DNA from: Pontibacter beigongshangensis
GTDB lineage: Bacteria; Bacteroidota; Bacteroidia; Cytophagales; Hymenobacteraceae
Assembly: GCF_014332515.1 (NCBI RefSeq)
Contig: NZ_VFSD01000011.1
Location: forward strand, 1-64,000
Direction of reading: 5' to 3'
Length of the DNA: 64,000 bases
The notes below the pieces were generated by a model that saw nothing but the letters and a program-made list of their open reading frames with translations, was not told where the DNA came from and did not search any database. Each line of letters opens with the position of its first letter. The first letter of the stretch is position 1. The position numbers were made by a program, and so were the translations under genes. Positions 43,678 to 54,100 of the stretch are shown piece by piece.

Positions 43678-43872
43678 ATGATCATTGTAAACGTAAAAGA
43701 CAACGAGTCGGTAGACCGCGCTTTAAAAAGATTTAAGAAGAAATTTGAGAGAACCGGTGTTCTTAAAGAACTGAGAGCAAGAACTTTCTTTGAAAAGCCA
43801 TCTGTATCTAAAAGAAAGCAGAAAGAAAGAGCAAAGTACAAGCAAACGCTTTTTGCTCAAGATAACTACTAG
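43678..43872 (+). CDS. rpsU: 30S ribosomal protein S21
   Basis: A 64-residue basic protein of the small subunit, involved in translation initiation. It opens MIIVNVKDNESVDRALKRFKKKF, cut here to MIIVNVKDNESVDRALKR, and has the family's FEKPSVSKRKQKERAKYK. Length matches Bacteroidota S21. The ATG follows an A-rich leader without a clear Shine-Dalgarno site. First gene of a likely operon with the recombinase (60-base gap) and hpf. Confidence 0.97.
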   Translation: MIIVNVKDNESVDRALKRFKKKFERTGVLKELRARTFFEKPSVSKRKQKERAKYKQTLFAQDNY

Positions 43873-43932
43873 TCTTTACTGGCACTATAGATATTTTTCC
43901 ATAAATTAGTGTACTGCCCAGCGCACTAATTT

Positions 43933-44811
43933 ATGGATTTATTTTTCAAATACCTGCAGTACGAGAAGCGTTACAGCTCTCATACGCTTACCTCTTACCA
44001 TACAGACCTAGGCCAATTTGCAGACTACCTGCAAGAGGTCTACCAAATTTCTGATCCTGCCGAGGCTGATCATGCCATTATCCGGTCCTGGCTCCTTTCC
44101 CTGGTGCAGAAGCACCTGGAGGCACGCTCTATTAACCGCAAAATAGCCTGCCTCCGCTCCTACTACAAATTCCTGCTCTCACAACAGCGTGTGCAGGTGA
44201 ACCCCATGCTCCGCATCAGAGCCCCAAAGGCCTCTAAAAAGCTGCCCGGCTTTGTGGCGGAACAACCCTTTAACAACCTGCTCGACACATTTGAGTTCGA
44301 AGACAACTTCGAGGGGCACCGCGATAAGCTTATCCTGGAGTTCCTCTACGGAACCGGCATCCGCCTGGCCGAGCTGATCGGCATTGAGCACGGTGATATA
44401 AACCTACATGCCCGTACGGTGCGGGTGCTTGGCAAAGGCAACAAGGAGCGGATCATTCCCATCAACGACTCGCTGCACTCTACCCTCGAATTGTATATAG
44501 CAGCTAAGAAAAAAGCCTTGCCGGATAACAATTCGAAAATGCTGCTCGTTACAACTAAAGCACGCCCGCTCTATCCAAAATTTGTTTACCGTGTTGTAAA
44601 AAAATACATCAGCTTGATCACGACCTCAGAACACAACAGCCCGCATGTGCTCAGGCACTCGTTCGCAACGCATCTCCTGAACAAGGGGGCCGACCTGAAT
44701 GCGATCAAGGATTTATTGGGGCATGCCAGCCTTGCCGCCACGCAGGTATACACGCACAATTCAATTGAGAAGCTAAAATCGATTTTCGAGAAAGCTCATC
44801 CAAAGGCATAA
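43933..44811 (+). CDS. xerC: tyrosine recombinase XerC/XerD
   Basis: A 292-residue chromosome-dimer-resolution recombinase. The N-terminal SAM-like DNA-binding domain (1-95) precedes the catalytic domain with Arg144 (GTGIRLAEL), Lys168 (GKGNKER), His238-x-x-Arg241 (HVLRHSFATH), His264 (LLGHASL) and nucleophile Tyr273 (QVYTH). All catalytic residues are present. In Bacteroidota this gene is usually found between rpsU and hpf, as here. It cannot be assigned to XerC or XerD by sequence alone. Confidence 0.94.
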   Translation: MDLFFKYLQYEKRYSSHTLTSYHTDLGQFADYLQEVYQISDPAEADHAIIRSWLLSLVQKHLEARSINRKIACLRSYYKFLLSQQRVQVNPMLRIRAPKASKKLPGFVAEQPFNNLLDTFEFEDNFEGHRDKLILEFLYGTGIRLAELIGIEHGDINLHARTVRVLGKGNKERIIPINDSLHSTLELYIAAKKKALPDNNSKMLLVTTKARPLYPKFVYRVVKKYISLITTSEHNSPHVLRHSFATHLLNKGADLNAIKDLLGHASLAATQVYTHNSIEKLKSIFEKAHPKA

Positions 44812-44835
44812 GTTTAACATTTAAATTAAATTACT

Positions 44836-45135
44836 ATGAAGCTACAGATGCATTCCATCCATTTCGATGCTGACACTCAGCTTACCGAATTTGTGAAACA
44901 GAAAGTGAACAAACTGGAGACCTTCTACGACCGCATTGTGGAGGGAGAGGTGTTTCTTAAACACAACAACAGCGATGGCACAGACACAAAGACTGTAGAG
45001 ATCAAGCTTTTTGTGCCCGGCTCCACCCTGTTCTCGCAGGAGAATGCGCCCTCTTTTGAAGCTGCCGCCGATGCTGCCGTAGACGCTATGCGCCGTCAGC
45101 TGAAAAGGTTCAAAGAAAAGCAAATGACTTACTGA
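44836..45135 (+). CDS. hpf: ribosome hibernation-promoting factor (HPF/RaiA family)
   Basis: A 99-residue protein that binds the 30S subunit and stabilises inactive ribosomes in stationary phase. It has the family fold: MKLQMHSIHFDADTQLTEFV, cut to MKLQMHSIHFDAD, then VKQKVNKLETFYDRIVEGEV and FEAAADAAVDAMRRQLKRFK. It is the short form without the C-terminal dimerisation domain. Its gene lies 24 bases after the recombinase and is followed by the terminator at 45151. Confidence 0.94.
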   Translation: MKLQMHSIHFDADTQLTEFVKQKVNKLETFYDRIVEGEVFLKHNNSDGTDTKTVEIKLFVPGSTLFSQENAPSFEAAADAAVDAMRRQLKRFKEKQMTY

Positions 45136-45150
45136 AAGCTTGTTAAGTCT

Positions 45151-45209
45151 TATCTATAAAACAGGAGAGGCTGCCCCGCATTAGGGCAGCCTCTCCTGTT
45201 TTATAGATA
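45151..45209. terminator. long hairpin terminator of rpsU-xer-hpf
   Basis: Exact 26-bp arms (45151-45176 and 45184-45209) with AGGAGAGGCTGCCC/GGGCAGCCTCTCCT and flanking A/T tracts, loop of 7 bases. The stem is unusually long. Confidence 0.92.
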
Positions 45210-45241
45210 TACTGAAGCAACTGTAATGTAGCCGGGGAGAT

Positions 45242-45286
45242 GAATTATTCTAATAAAAAAGCCCCTCCGGAGGTTTTGCTGCTGCT
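45242..45286 (+). repeat. family A repeat, copy 20
   Basis: GAATTATTCTAATAAAAAAG, CCCCTCCGGAGG, TTTTGCTGCTGCT. Complete; the closest to the consensus. Confidence 0.88.
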
Positions 45287-45463
45287 TAAAAGGACACAGG
45301 ACTTTGGACTATCATTTAATTTCCTGACTATGCTACCATGCTCCAGACACTCGCAGGAGCTGCGGCGCACGCTGCGAGGTCAGAACAATGATTCAACCAT
45401 TCAACAGTTTAATCATTTATCTTAATGGTCATTGTCCCATTAGCACATTAAGAAACCAGCACA

Positions 45464-46717
45464 TTAAATTCTGAAAGCTTCTTGTAGCTTCCCTACATAA
45501 TCCAGGCTTTCCCAGGTAAACAGCTCCACTTCCAGTTCCTTCTTTTCGCCGTTGGCACCTTCGAACACCTTTGTTACTGTTTCGTTTTTACGGCCCATGT
45601 GGCCATAGGCAGCCGTCTCAGCATAGATGGGGTTGCGGAGTTTCAGGCGGGTTTCGATGCCATAGGGCGTCATGTCGAATATATCCCCGATCTTCTGCGC
45701 TATCTCGCCGTCAGAGAGGTCTACTTTGGCGGTGCCGTAAGTATTCACATAAATACCCATCGGGTCTTTTACGCCAATGGCATACGACACCTGCACCAGC
45801 ACTTCGTCGGCCACGCCGGCTGCCACCATGTTTTTGGCAATGTGGCGTGTGGCATAAGCCGCCGAGCGGTCTACCTTAGACGGGTCTTTGCCCGAGAAGG
45901 CTCCTCCACCGTGAGCCCCTTTGCCACCGTACGTATCCACAATTATTTTACGGCCGGTTAAGCCGGTATCGCCATGCGGACCGCCAATCACAAACTTGCC
46001 GGTAGGGTTGATATGGTATTTTATCTTATCCGTGAACAGGGCCTGCAGTTCTTCCTTCAGTTGGCGCTTAACCCTCGGGATCAGCACCTCTACAATATCG
46101 TCCTGAATTCTTTTCTGCATGGCTTCTTCAGAGCCAAATTCGTCGTGCTGTGTGGAAACCACAATAGAATCTATGCGGATAGGCCGGTGGTCGTCGCTGT
46201 ACTCTATGGTTACCTGCGACTTGGCATCGGGGCGGAGGTAGTCAATCTGAGTGCCTTCGCGGCGGATGGCTGCCAGCTCGATCAGAATTTTGTGCGCCAG
46301 ATCGAGGGCCAGCGGCATGTAGTTTTCGGTTTCGCTGGTCGCATAGCCAAACATCATGCCCTGGTCGCCGGCTCCCTGCTCCTGCTTGGTCAGCCGGTCT
46401 ACTCCCTGGTTGATATCGGCAGACTGCTCATGAATGGCCGAAAGCACACCACAGGAATTCGCCTCAAACATATATTCCGACTTGGTATAACCAATCTTCC
46501 TGATCACCTCACGGGTAATTCGCTGCACATCCAGGTACGTTTTTGATTTTACTTCGCCCGCCAGGATAACCTGCCCGGTGGTTACCAGTGTTTCGCAGGC
46601 TACTTTGGAATCAGGATCCCAGGCCAGAAAGTTATCAATCAGGGCATCCGATATCTGGTCTGCTACCTTATCTGGGTGACCTTCTGATACAGATTCAGAA
46701 GTGAATAAATATGGCAT
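45464..46717 (-). CDS. metK: S-adenosylmethionine synthetase
   Basis: Makes S-adenosylmethionine from methionine and ATP. The 417-residue protein is full length, with [15 protein letters not shown] near the N-terminus, the [12 protein letters not shown] signature, [20 protein letters not shown], cut to [13 protein letters not shown], and [20 protein letters not shown]. The ATG at 46717 ([10 protein letters not shown]) is chosen over an upstream TTG. A TAGCTTTG box lies at 46775-46782 on the minus strand. Works with ahcY (8758) in the methyl cycle. Confidence 0.98.
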   Translation of the reverse strand: MPYLFTSESVSEGHPDKVADQISDALIDNFLAWDPDSKVACETLVTTGQVILAGEVKSKTYLDVQRITREVIRKIGYTKSEYMFEANSCGVLSAIHEQSADINQGVDRLTKQEQGAGDQGMMFGYATSETENYMPLALDLAHKILIELAAIRREGTQIDYLRPDAKSQVTIEYSDDHRPIRIDSIVVSTQHDEFGSEEAMQKRIQDDIVEVLIPRVKRQLKEELQALFTDKIKYHINPTGKFVIGGPHGDTGLTGRKIIVDTYGGKGAHGGGAFSGKDPSKVDRSAAYATRHIAKNMVAAGVADEVLVQVSYAIGVKDPMGIYVNTYGTAKVDLSDGEIAQKIGDIFDMTPYGIETRLKLRNPIYAETAAYGHMGRKNETVTKVFEGANGEKKELEVELFTWESLDYVGKLQEAFRI

Positions 46718-46774
46718 TATCAAATAGGGTTAAAGGCTGTTTAACAACTGTAAGCTTTTATTTTGAAAGATACA

Positions 46775-46782
46775 CAAAGCTA
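46775..46782 (-). promoter_or_regulatory. candidate -7 box of metK
   Basis: The minus strand reads TAGCTTTG (TAnnTTTG), about 58 bases upstream of the ATG. No -33 TTG at the right spacing. Confidence 0.35.
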
Positions 46783-46997
46783 TAATAATTAAGGCAGACT
46801 ATAAACATTTTATAGTTGCAGCCAGCGATATTTCACTCTACATCTTTTCATTACACTACCTGCCCTGATTCCGGAGCCTGGAGCAGGCCGGCAGCCAAAA
46901 ACGGCCGGGTGGCCGGTTCTAAGTGCCTTTGCCTATAAACTTTTTTATTGTTTACACGTTCCACCAACGTTAAATATCTACTTAATAAGACATTCAG

Positions 46998-47813
46998 ATG
47001 AAACTAAAAATACTTATCTTTTCCCTGCTATTTTCTCAGAGCCTGATGCTTAGAGCACAGCAGGACTCACCCTACAAGACCAGCTGGAAAGTTGACGGAC
47101 CCATTACTGCCGCCGGCATGGGCCTGAGCTACTATGGTCTCACGCTGATGCAGGACAAAGACGGCTTAACAGAAGAACAGATAAGCCGGCTACAGACCAG
47201 CGATGTAAACGGCTTCGACCGCTTTTCTGCCGGCTGGGACTCCGAAAATGCCAACAAGATCAGTGATATTCCGTTTTACACCTCTTTTGCCATGCCTTTT
47301 ATCTGGGTTCTGAATGATAACATCCGCAGCAACGCCGGGCAGGTGTTTGGCCTCTACGTGCAAACCATGGCTGTTACGGGCACGCTCTTCACCATAACTA
47401 ACGGACTGAACCCACGCACCAGGCCTATGATCTACAGCCCTGATGTGGACATGGCCGAAAAGATGCGGGCCAACTCCAGAAACTCCTTTTATGCCGGTCA
47501 CACGGCAGCTTCTGCCAGCGCTACCTTCTTCTTTGCCAAGGTGTTTCACGACTTCAACCCAGATTCTCCGGCCAGGCCCTATGTGTGGGCGGCAGCGGCA
47601 GCCGTGCCGGCTACTGTGGGCTACTTCAGGCTTAAAGCTGGCAAGCACTTTCTGAGCGACAATATTATAGGCTATACACTTGGGGCAGCCGCAGGCATAC
47701 TGGTGCCACAACTGCACAAGAAGACCAACAGAACCGGCCTGTCGCTTGCCCCCGTCATGGGCAGCTTTATGGGGTACCGGTACGAGGGAGCGGCTCTGGG
47801 GTATAGATTTTAG
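46998..47813 (+). CDS. PAP2-superfamily phosphatase
   Basis: A 271-residue exported or membrane-anchored type 2 phosphatidic acid phosphatase. After a signal sequence (to about residue 22) come the three motifs: TNGLNPRTRP (K/R-x6-RP type), SFYAGHTA (PSGH variant, histidine nucleophile region) and RLKAGKHFLSDNIIGY (S-R-x5-H-x3-D type with changes). Such enzymes dephosphorylate lipid phosphates or undecaprenyl pyrophosphate. The final residues form a beta-rich end. Several motif positions deviate, so activity is likely but unproven. Monocistronic. Confidence 0.82.
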   Translation: MKLKILIFSLLFSQSLMLRAQQDSPYKTSWKVDGPITAAGMGLSYYGLTLMQDKDGLTEEQISRLQTSDVNGFDRFSAGWDSENANKISDIPFYTSFAMPFIWVLNDNIRSNAGQVFGLYVQTMAVTGTLFTITNGLNPRTRPMIYSPDVDMAEKMRANSRNSFYAGHTAASASATFFFAKVFHDFNPDSPARPYVWAAAAAVPATVGYFRLKAGKHFLSDNIIGYTLGAAAGILVPQLHKKTNRTGLSLAPVMGSFMGYRYEGAALGYRF

Positions 47814-47965
47814 CCTGATGCCTTCAACTATAGACGGCGACTTAACATCCCGGAAATCGGATTTGTACTGCCAGTGCTACAGGACATAAGACGCAGGATT
47901 TTTAACAATTAGTACAAATCAAATGTGAGTTTCGATACGTTTTGTCTCAGCCTGTAAATACTCTT

Positions 47966-47991
47966 TGGGTCTATTTTTATTCAAATAATTT
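47966..47991 (-). repeat. family A repeat, partial
   Basis: GGGTCTATTTTTATTC followed by AAATAATTT: the AT end with the T-run, core lost. Confidence 0.5.
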
Positions 47992-48038
47992 GCCCTTTAC
48001 CGAACAGGGCAGGCTAAATGTGCTACCAAGTGCTTTGC

Positions 48039-48127
48039 CAAATTCAAAACTAGAAATGATGGCAGATATGCTTTCTGGCGGCTTCAAAAGCACTCAACTC
48101 TTCTAAAAATCAAATTGGAGGAGCACG
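48039..48127 (+). repeat. family C repeat, copy 3
   Basis: Contains CTAGAAATGATGGCAGATAT, TTTCTGGCGGCTTCAAAAGC and AAATTGGAGGAGCAC. Confidence 0.6.
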
Positions 48128-48160
48128 AGTGTATAAGTTGGCAGGTAATGCATGTCCCGG

Positions 48161-48197
48161 GTAATTATTCTAATGAAAATGGCCCTCCGGAGCCTTC
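48161..48197 (+). repeat. family A repeat, copy 22
   Basis: GTAATTATTCTAATGAAAAT then GGCCCTCCGGAGCC. Nearly perfect left part; the tail is replaced. Confidence 0.82.
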
Positions 48198-48257
48198 TAT
48201 CTTAATGCTCCGAAGGCTGAGCACAGAAATTTGTTTGTGAATCGCTGTTTGGGCATT

Positions 48258-48318
48258 AAAAAAAGCTTCTTACAGAATGGCAGGTAAAAAACATGTCATT
48301 CTGTAAGAAGCTTTTTTT
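48258..48318. terminator. bidirectional terminator
   Basis: Exact 22-bp arms (48258-48279 and 48297-48318), AGCTTCTTACAGAATG/CATTCTGTAAGAAGCT, bounded by A7 and T7. It ends the first SusCD operon (stop at 48331) and probably the PAP2 gene. Confidence 0.92.
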
Positions 48319-48330
48319 AAATGTCAACTC

Positions 48331-48846
48331 CTAAAAGCCTGTGCTTCTGTGGCCCGAAACATGATAGATCGTGCCGTAGGGGGCTTCGTCATCGCTGAAG
48401 GATACGCGGAAGTAAATGCTATCGGTTCTTGCTCCAGTAACCATGGTGCCATCTTTAATTACTTTCCCGTCAGTAATGGTAACCTGATTTTCATTAGTTG
48501 GATCGTCCAGTTCACTTTGATTGCCCAGTTCACTTCCGGAAAAAGTCAGGTTACTCATGTTAACGTTTGCTTTAACTTTGTAAGCCCAGAAGTTTCCATG
48601 ATCATCTACCCAAATCTCCTGCCCGTTGTCTGCGGCGGTGTTATAGACTAAAAGGTGCGTTTCCCCAACCCCGTAAATGTCCTCGAAAACGTTCGGGCTT
48701 GTTTCTACTTTATAAGTCACGGTCCAGTCGCCTGAGACCGGGTGCGTAGACGAATTTTCTACCTTCAGGTCATCATCTTCGTCGCAGGAAATGAAGAGGC
48801 CCGGGATCAACAGGATGGCTAGTATAAGTAAATTCTTGATTCTCAT
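48331..48846 (-). CDS. putative lipid-binding-hydrolase-like lipoprotein (Lipid_bd)
   Basis: A 171-residue lipoprotein (FISC lipobox, Asp/Glu spacer CDEDDD). The segment VSGDWTVTYKVE followed by TDSIYFRVSFSDDEAPYGTIYHVSGHRSTGF, cut to TDSIYFRVSFSDD, resembles the Lipid_bd family found as the last gene of SusCD loci in Bacteroides. Ligand and function are unproven. It is the last gene of the first SusCD operon, before the terminator at 48258. ATG at 48846 preferred to an upstream TTG. Confidence 0.72.
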   Translation of the reverse strand: MRIKNLLILAILLIPGLFISCDEDDDLKVENSSTHPVSGDWTVTYKVETSPNVFEDIYGVGETHLLVYNTAADNGQEIWVDDHGNFWAYKVKANVNMSNLTFSGSELGNQSELDDPTNENQVTITDGKVIKDGTMVTGARTDSIYFRVSFSDDEAPYGTIYHVSGHRSTGF

Positions 48847-48885
48847 ATCCAAATGTTTAATATTTCTTTTTTAAGCTCCTACCAG

Positions 48886-49590
48886 TTACTCCTTTTCCCA
48901 AACCTTTACCTGGTCTATCAGCGGAGGTGAGAAAGTGGGTCTTGTCATGCGCAAATCCAATGTACCGTTGGCCAGCCTGGTGCCATACCCGTAGATCGGC
49001 ACCAGGCTTTCCTGCATAGGTATGTTCAGATTTACCCCATCTGAAGTCAAGATGTATCCGGCTAGTACCACCGTGCTTCCTCCCCCCCAGAAGTTAGTGG
49101 CATAAAACACGCCGTCTGCTACCTTAGTAATATCAGAGGCCGGAGAAGTACTGCTTATGTAGTGCCCTGACAGGTCAACGGTAGGATCCGGGGCCGCATC
49201 CAGTACAATTAACGTTCTGGTTGTTGACCCTGAGAAGTTATCAGAATTGGTGGCCGAGTAGGTGATAGTGTAGATGCCCGGAACATTGGTATCGATGGAG
49301 CTGGTATAACTCACATTGCTGGGGTCTGAATTTGCCGGATCGATATAGGCGCTTCCGACAACGGAGGTAGTGATCTCAATCTCCTGCCCCGACTCGGTTG
49401 CCACCACACCCGGCTCCACATATTCTTCACCCTTTACCAGCACCACCAGCCCGCCTGTCATTTCAAAGTCCGGGTAGGTAGTAACAAAAGAAATGTTTGC
49501 AGTCTCATCATCCTTTTCGCAGCTGAGCAGGGCGAAAGACGTCAGTAGCATCATCATAACCGATGCTACTATTCTATTTTTATGTCTCAT
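48886..49590 (-). CDS. DUF5012/Ig-like SusCD-associated lipoprotein
   Basis: A 234-residue lipoprotein with lipobox LLSC and acidic spacer. It has an immunoglobulin-like domain (about 50-135: GEEYVEPGVVATESGQEIEI and IDTNVPGIYTITYSATN, the DUF5011/5012 pattern) and a C-terminal region with DLSGHYISSTSPASDI and FYATNFWGGGS. In Bacteroidota such proteins are surface glycan-binding or accessory proteins of SusCD operons. An ATG at 49614 overlaps the susD stop (TAATG) and is an alternative start with 8 more residues; an AAGG-type site precedes the 49590 ATG. Confidence 0.78.
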   Translation of the reverse strand: MRHKNRIVASVMMMLLTSFALLSCEKDDETANISFVTTYPDFEMTGGLVVLVKGEEYVEPGVVATESGQEIEITTSVVGSAYIDPANSDPSNVSYTSSIDTNVPGIYTITYSATNSDNFSGSTTRTLIVLDAAPDPTVDLSGHYISSTSPASDITKVADGVFYATNFWGGGSTVVLAGYILTSDGVNLNIPMQESLVPIYGYGTRLANGTLDLRMTRPTFSPPLIDQVKVWEKE

Positions 49591-49613
49591 GGCTTTACCT
49601 TGTAAGTTCAACA

Positions 49614-51083
49614 TTAGTCTTTAACATCCCACCAAACCGCTACGGAGAGCTCTTTTAAACCCGGATAGTTCTGATTCCGGATAGACTCCGTGTTTGGATA
49701 TAGTATTCGCTTAGGGATGACACTTTCTGAAGCTGCCGCTGATAGTTCTATAAAGCTTGGATAGCCCGTTCTCCTATACTCTGTCCAGGCCTCAAACCCT
49801 TGTGTACCATTAAAGGATATCCATTTTTGGGTAATTATCCGCTCCACCTGCGCTTCTACAGTGCCACCTGCCGGATATGCTACGTCTGGCTGTTGCAGCA
49901 GCGCGTCCACTCCGGCAACATTGTCTCCCACATAGTCAAATGAAGCTCTGATTCCCTGGGCATAGAGGTCACTTGGCACACCAACGCCGTTGGTCCAGCC
50001 TCTGGCAACCGCTTCGGCCTGCAAGAAGTAACTTTCAGCCGCCGTAAGAAGCGGAACGGCAGTAGTGGCACTGGCAACAGATGGCCCTGGCTTAGATATG
50101 GTGTTGGCCTGCTCGCCAGTCCGGCCAGGAGCACATTCTGTTCCTTGGTCAACTCCCACAAAAGTGCCTGCATTGGCACCTGTTTGTGCCGGAGCATAAA
50201 AGTTATCGAGTCTGGGGTCGCCGGTGGTTTGCAAGTAGGTGAGGGCAGTATTGCTGGCCACTACGTCTACGCCTCCTCTAAAGGTTACCTGTGTCTGAAA
50301 GAATGGGTTCCGGTTTTGTGTCTGATTGGCAAACGGCACATCGGCGGTTTCTCCCATGCCGAGGAACTCGGCACCTGCCGTGTACATTTCCTGTATGCCA
50401 GCCTGTGCTACGTCAGGTCTTACGTAGGCCTGGCGCAGGTAAATGCGCAGTTTTAAGGTATTGGCAAACTTCCGCCACAGGTTCATGTCTCCTCCAAAAA
50501 TAAGGTCATCGGATGCGGGCACAGGCGCGTCGGCATCTATTTTGGCAATGGCCTCATTCAGTAACACGATCAGGTTGGTGTAGATCTCCTCCTGGCTCTG
50601 GTACTCCGGGTTCAGATTGGTTAAACCTTCCAGGGCAGAGGTGTAAGGCACATCGCCCCAGGCATCTGTAATTACCTGAAAGGTATAAGCCTGCATGATC
50701 TGGCCGATCGCTGCGTAATTCGGGCTATTGGTCTCCGTAGCCTGGTCGGCAACATACCTGAAATCATTTAGCGCTCCTGCATAAAGCTCTGCCCAAACAC
50801 GCGTATCATAATCCGAAGAAGTCATCTGGTAGAGTTCCAGGTCGCAATACTGGTTGGCACCTCCCGACTGGGTCCAGTGCTGCGCAAAGAAGTTACCCAG
50901 AAACTGGAACTGGTTGCCCAGTATATAGGCTACTTCGCCTTGCCCGGCTGGTAAGGTAAGTGCTGGTGTAGAGGAGGGCGGGTTGTTCGGATCATCATTG
51001 ATATCCAGAAAGTCTTCGCAGGCAGTAAGGCCTAAAGAAGTTGCAAAGGCAGCAGCCAGCATACATTTTTTATAAGTTTTCAT
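49614..51083 (-). CDS. SusD/RagB-family outer-membrane lipoprotein
   Basis: A 489-residue nutrient-binding lid lipoprotein of a SusCD importer (SusD-like_2 type). Lipobox LTAC at about Cys20, followed by EDFLDINDDPNNPP, the standard opening, and TPR-like helices with YTFQVITDAWGDVPYTSALEG. The C-terminal part has LLTAAESYFLQAEAVARGW and the final IPKRILYPNTESIRNQNYPG. It follows its SusC partner by 20 bases. The ATG at 51083 is used. Substrate unknown. Confidence 0.94.
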   Translation of the reverse strand: MKTYKKCMLAAAFATSLGLTACEDFLDINDDPNNPPSSTPALTLPAGQGEVAYILGNQFQFLGNFFAQHWTQSGGANQYCDLELYQMTSSDYDTRVWAELYAGALNDFRYVADQATETNSPNYAAIGQIMQAYTFQVITDAWGDVPYTSALEGLTNLNPEYQSQEEIYTNLIVLLNEAIAKIDADAPVPASDDLIFGGDMNLWRKFANTLKLRIYLRQAYVRPDVAQAGIQEMYTAGAEFLGMGETADVPFANQTQNRNPFFQTQVTFRGGVDVVASNTALTYLQTTGDPRLDNFYAPAQTGANAGTFVGVDQGTECAPGRTGEQANTISKPGPSVASATTAVPLLTAAESYFLQAEAVARGWTNGVGVPSDLYAQGIRASFDYVGDNVAGVDALLQQPDVAYPAGGTVEAQVERIITQKWISFNGTQGFEAWTEYRRTGYPSFIELSAAASESVIPKRILYPNTESIRNQNYPGLKELSVAVWWDVKD

Positions 51084-51103
51084 GATTCTTGCCTTCAATT
51101 TTC

Positions 51104-54100
51104 TTAAAAAGTAAATCTGACGTTGCCTCCCCAGGTGCGGGTAGATGGTGTACCGCTATAGTCGTAACCCTGCAGGTTTCCGTTCCCGAAGCTGTTCATT
51201 TCCGGGTCTATGTATGTGTTCTCATCCGGTGTCCACAGCAACAGGTTGCGGCCCGATACCCCCAGCTCAATATTACCAAAGAATGTTTTCTCAGTAACAG
51301 AAGCGGGCAGCTTGTAAGACAAGCTCACTTCCCTCAGCTTGGTAAAAGAGGCATCGATGATGTTGGTCGCCTCAGGCAGGTTACCCCAGTAGTCGTACAG
51401 GTTGTCGTTGGTGATCGCTGTTGTATTCTCGATGTATTCATCTGTTGTCCCTACCTGCACTACTGAGTTAGGCAGGATGAAAGGCTGGCGGTCGTTGTAC
51501 AGGGTTTCAGGAGCCGTGCCTGCAAAGCGCTGTGTAGCCCGTGTTCTGGAGTACATCTTGCCGCCTTGCCGCGTATCGAACACGATGGAAAAGCGAAGCC
51601 CCTTGTAAGTTACGGTGTTTACAAGGCCGCCCTGCCAATCTGGCTGAATGCTTCCCTGGTAGGTTGGTTCGTCTGCGAGCCGTGGCCGCCCGGTTGTTTC
51701 GTTCACAACAATACGTCCCTGCGGGTCGCGCCTGATATCGTCGGCTTTAAACATACCGTAGGGCATGCCCTCTGTTATCATCAATGAAGCTGAAATCAAG
51801 CCTCCCAGCGAGATTTCATTACCTCCATAGACATCTTCTACCACATTTTTGTTTTTTGTGTAGTTAACACTCAGGTCCCAGGAGAAGTCGTTTGTCTCGA
51901 TGATGATACCGCCAACCAATAACTCGACCCCTTTGTTACGCACGGTTGCCGCATTCAGAAAGGCAGAGCCAAAGCCTGTAGCATAAGAGATAGGCACTTC
52001 TATGATCTGGTCGGTAGACTTAGAATCGTAATAAGCGGCATCCACTCTTACGCGCTCATTGAACAGGCGCAAGTCAGCTCCCACTTCCCATGAACTTGTA
52101 TTTTCCGGCTTCAGCTGAGAGTTTCCGATTATATTGCTCACCTCAAAGCCTGGGATGCCCGCAAACGGAAAATTAAGGTCGGTGCCACTAAAGCCATCGG
52201 TAATATTGCCAGATACGAACACCGACCTTGTACTGTAAGGCAGGGCATCGTTTCCTACGTTAGCATAATTGGCGCGTAACTTTGCAAAGTTAATAGGAGT
52301 GCTCTCATTCAGATTTAAGGCTGATGCAGCATCAAAGGCTAAGTTTACGGATGGGTAGAAGAAACTATTGTCGCCTGTGGGCAGCGTAGACGACCAGTCG
52401 TTACGCCCGGTAAGTTCTAACCACAGATAGTTTCTGAAACCAAATTTAGCGGAACCGTAGAGGCCGATCAGGCGCCGCATTTGGCGCGTACTGGTTACCA
52501 GAGGTGTACCCACAATATTGCTTAACGACTGGTACTCGTTGTTGGCCAGGGCATCGGCCTGTGCAAACAAGTCATCGCTCGACCGTTGGTTTATGTTATT
52601 ACCAACCAACAGCTGCACATCAAAATTCTCTGTCAGGTCGCGGTTGTAGGAGATCATAAAATCTGAGTTGGTCTCTCTGTTGTAGATCTGCCGCTCGGTG
52701 TACATACCGTTGTCCTTGGTGGCTTCGTTCTGACCTGTCACATCACGAATAGCCATAAACTGCTTGCGACGGTCCGTAAAGAAGTCGGTACCAATCCGGT
52801 ATGTCAGGTTCAGGTGCTCATTTACTTTATAACCAAAATTAACATTCCCGAACATGCGGTCCACATCGTTTTTGTAAGTCTGGTTTCTGAGAGACCAATA
52901 GGGGTTAACCGTGTAAGGGGAGTAATAGCCAGCCTCATCGTTAAAAGGGCTAGACAGATCTTCCAGCTCCCGAACCGGAATATCGCGCGGCGTTTGAATG
53001 AGTTGGTTAAAAGCCGAATTTCCCTGCCCGGTCATGGCAAAGTCGCCACCAGACTTGGTGTAAGTTATGGAAACCGCTGATGTGAAATTATTGGCCAGGT
53101 TGGCAGAGCCTTTAAAAGCAAGGGTGTTCCGGTCATAATCGGTGGTAGGCACAATACCTTTTTGCCGTGTGTTGGAGTAGGAAGCATAGTAATTCGCTTT
53201 CTCGCCACCACCCGACAACGACACACTGTTGGTCATGTTGGAGCCATAGTCAAAGAACTCCTTGATGTTATCTGGCAGCGCCGCATAAGGCTTAACTTTC
53301 TGCTGATTGTTCACTACCTGGCCCCAAGGTAGCAATTCTCCGTTAAAACGCGGACCCCAGCTGGTGTTCTCCAGCAAATCGGGCTCGCCAAAAAAGCCCT
53401 GCCCGTACTCATTCTGAAATTTAGGATAACGGAGTACATCTTCGATGTGGTAGGAAGAAACTACACTTATCTCCGCCTTTCTGTTCGTGTTCCTGCCTGA
53501 CTTCGTCGTAATCATGATAACGCCATTTGCAGCACGGGCACCGTAAAGCGCGGCGGCGGCAGGACCTTTCAGAATATTTACCGACTCAATATCATCAGGA
53601 TTAATGTCGTTAGCCCGGTTCCCGGCATCCACCCCGTTGTTAAGGTTATCACCGAGCCCGGGCACACTGTTGGGAGAACTGTTATCTACAGGAATACCGT
53701 CGATAACAAACAAGGCCTGGTTATTCTGCGATATCGATTTCGCTCCCCGTATTACCACACGGGTAGAAGACCCTGGCCCGCCACCCTGGTTCTGTATGTT
53801 AACACCTGCTACCTTCCCCTGCAAGGAGTTTAACACACTCCGGTCGCGCCCCTGGGTAAGCGACTCAGATGTTATTTGCTGCGTGGCATAGCCTAATGTT
53901 CTCTCTTCTTCCCTGCGTCCGAGCGCTGTTACCACCACTTCCTGCAGTTGCTCCGAATCAACAGCCAGGGAAACATTTATCGTAGCAGCGCTTCCGATTT
54001 CACGTTCAATGGCTTTGTAGCCAATTGCACGAAAAATAAGCGTTCCGCCCTCTGCAGGAACATCCAGGGAAAATCTTCCATCTAAATCGGCGGCAGTGCC

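Larger units (their letters stand above)
45136..45463. other. gap between convergent hpf and metK
   Basis: Holds the terminator, family A copy 20 and, at 45380-45450, low-complexity text of the TTGTCCCATTAGCACATTAA type. No gene. Confidence 0.65.
47814..48330. other. gap with family A, C and E repeats
   Basis: About 500 bases between convergent genes. Holds E fragment (47881), A copies at 47966 (partial) and 48161, C copy 3 and the terminator at 48258. No gene. Confidence 0.7.
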
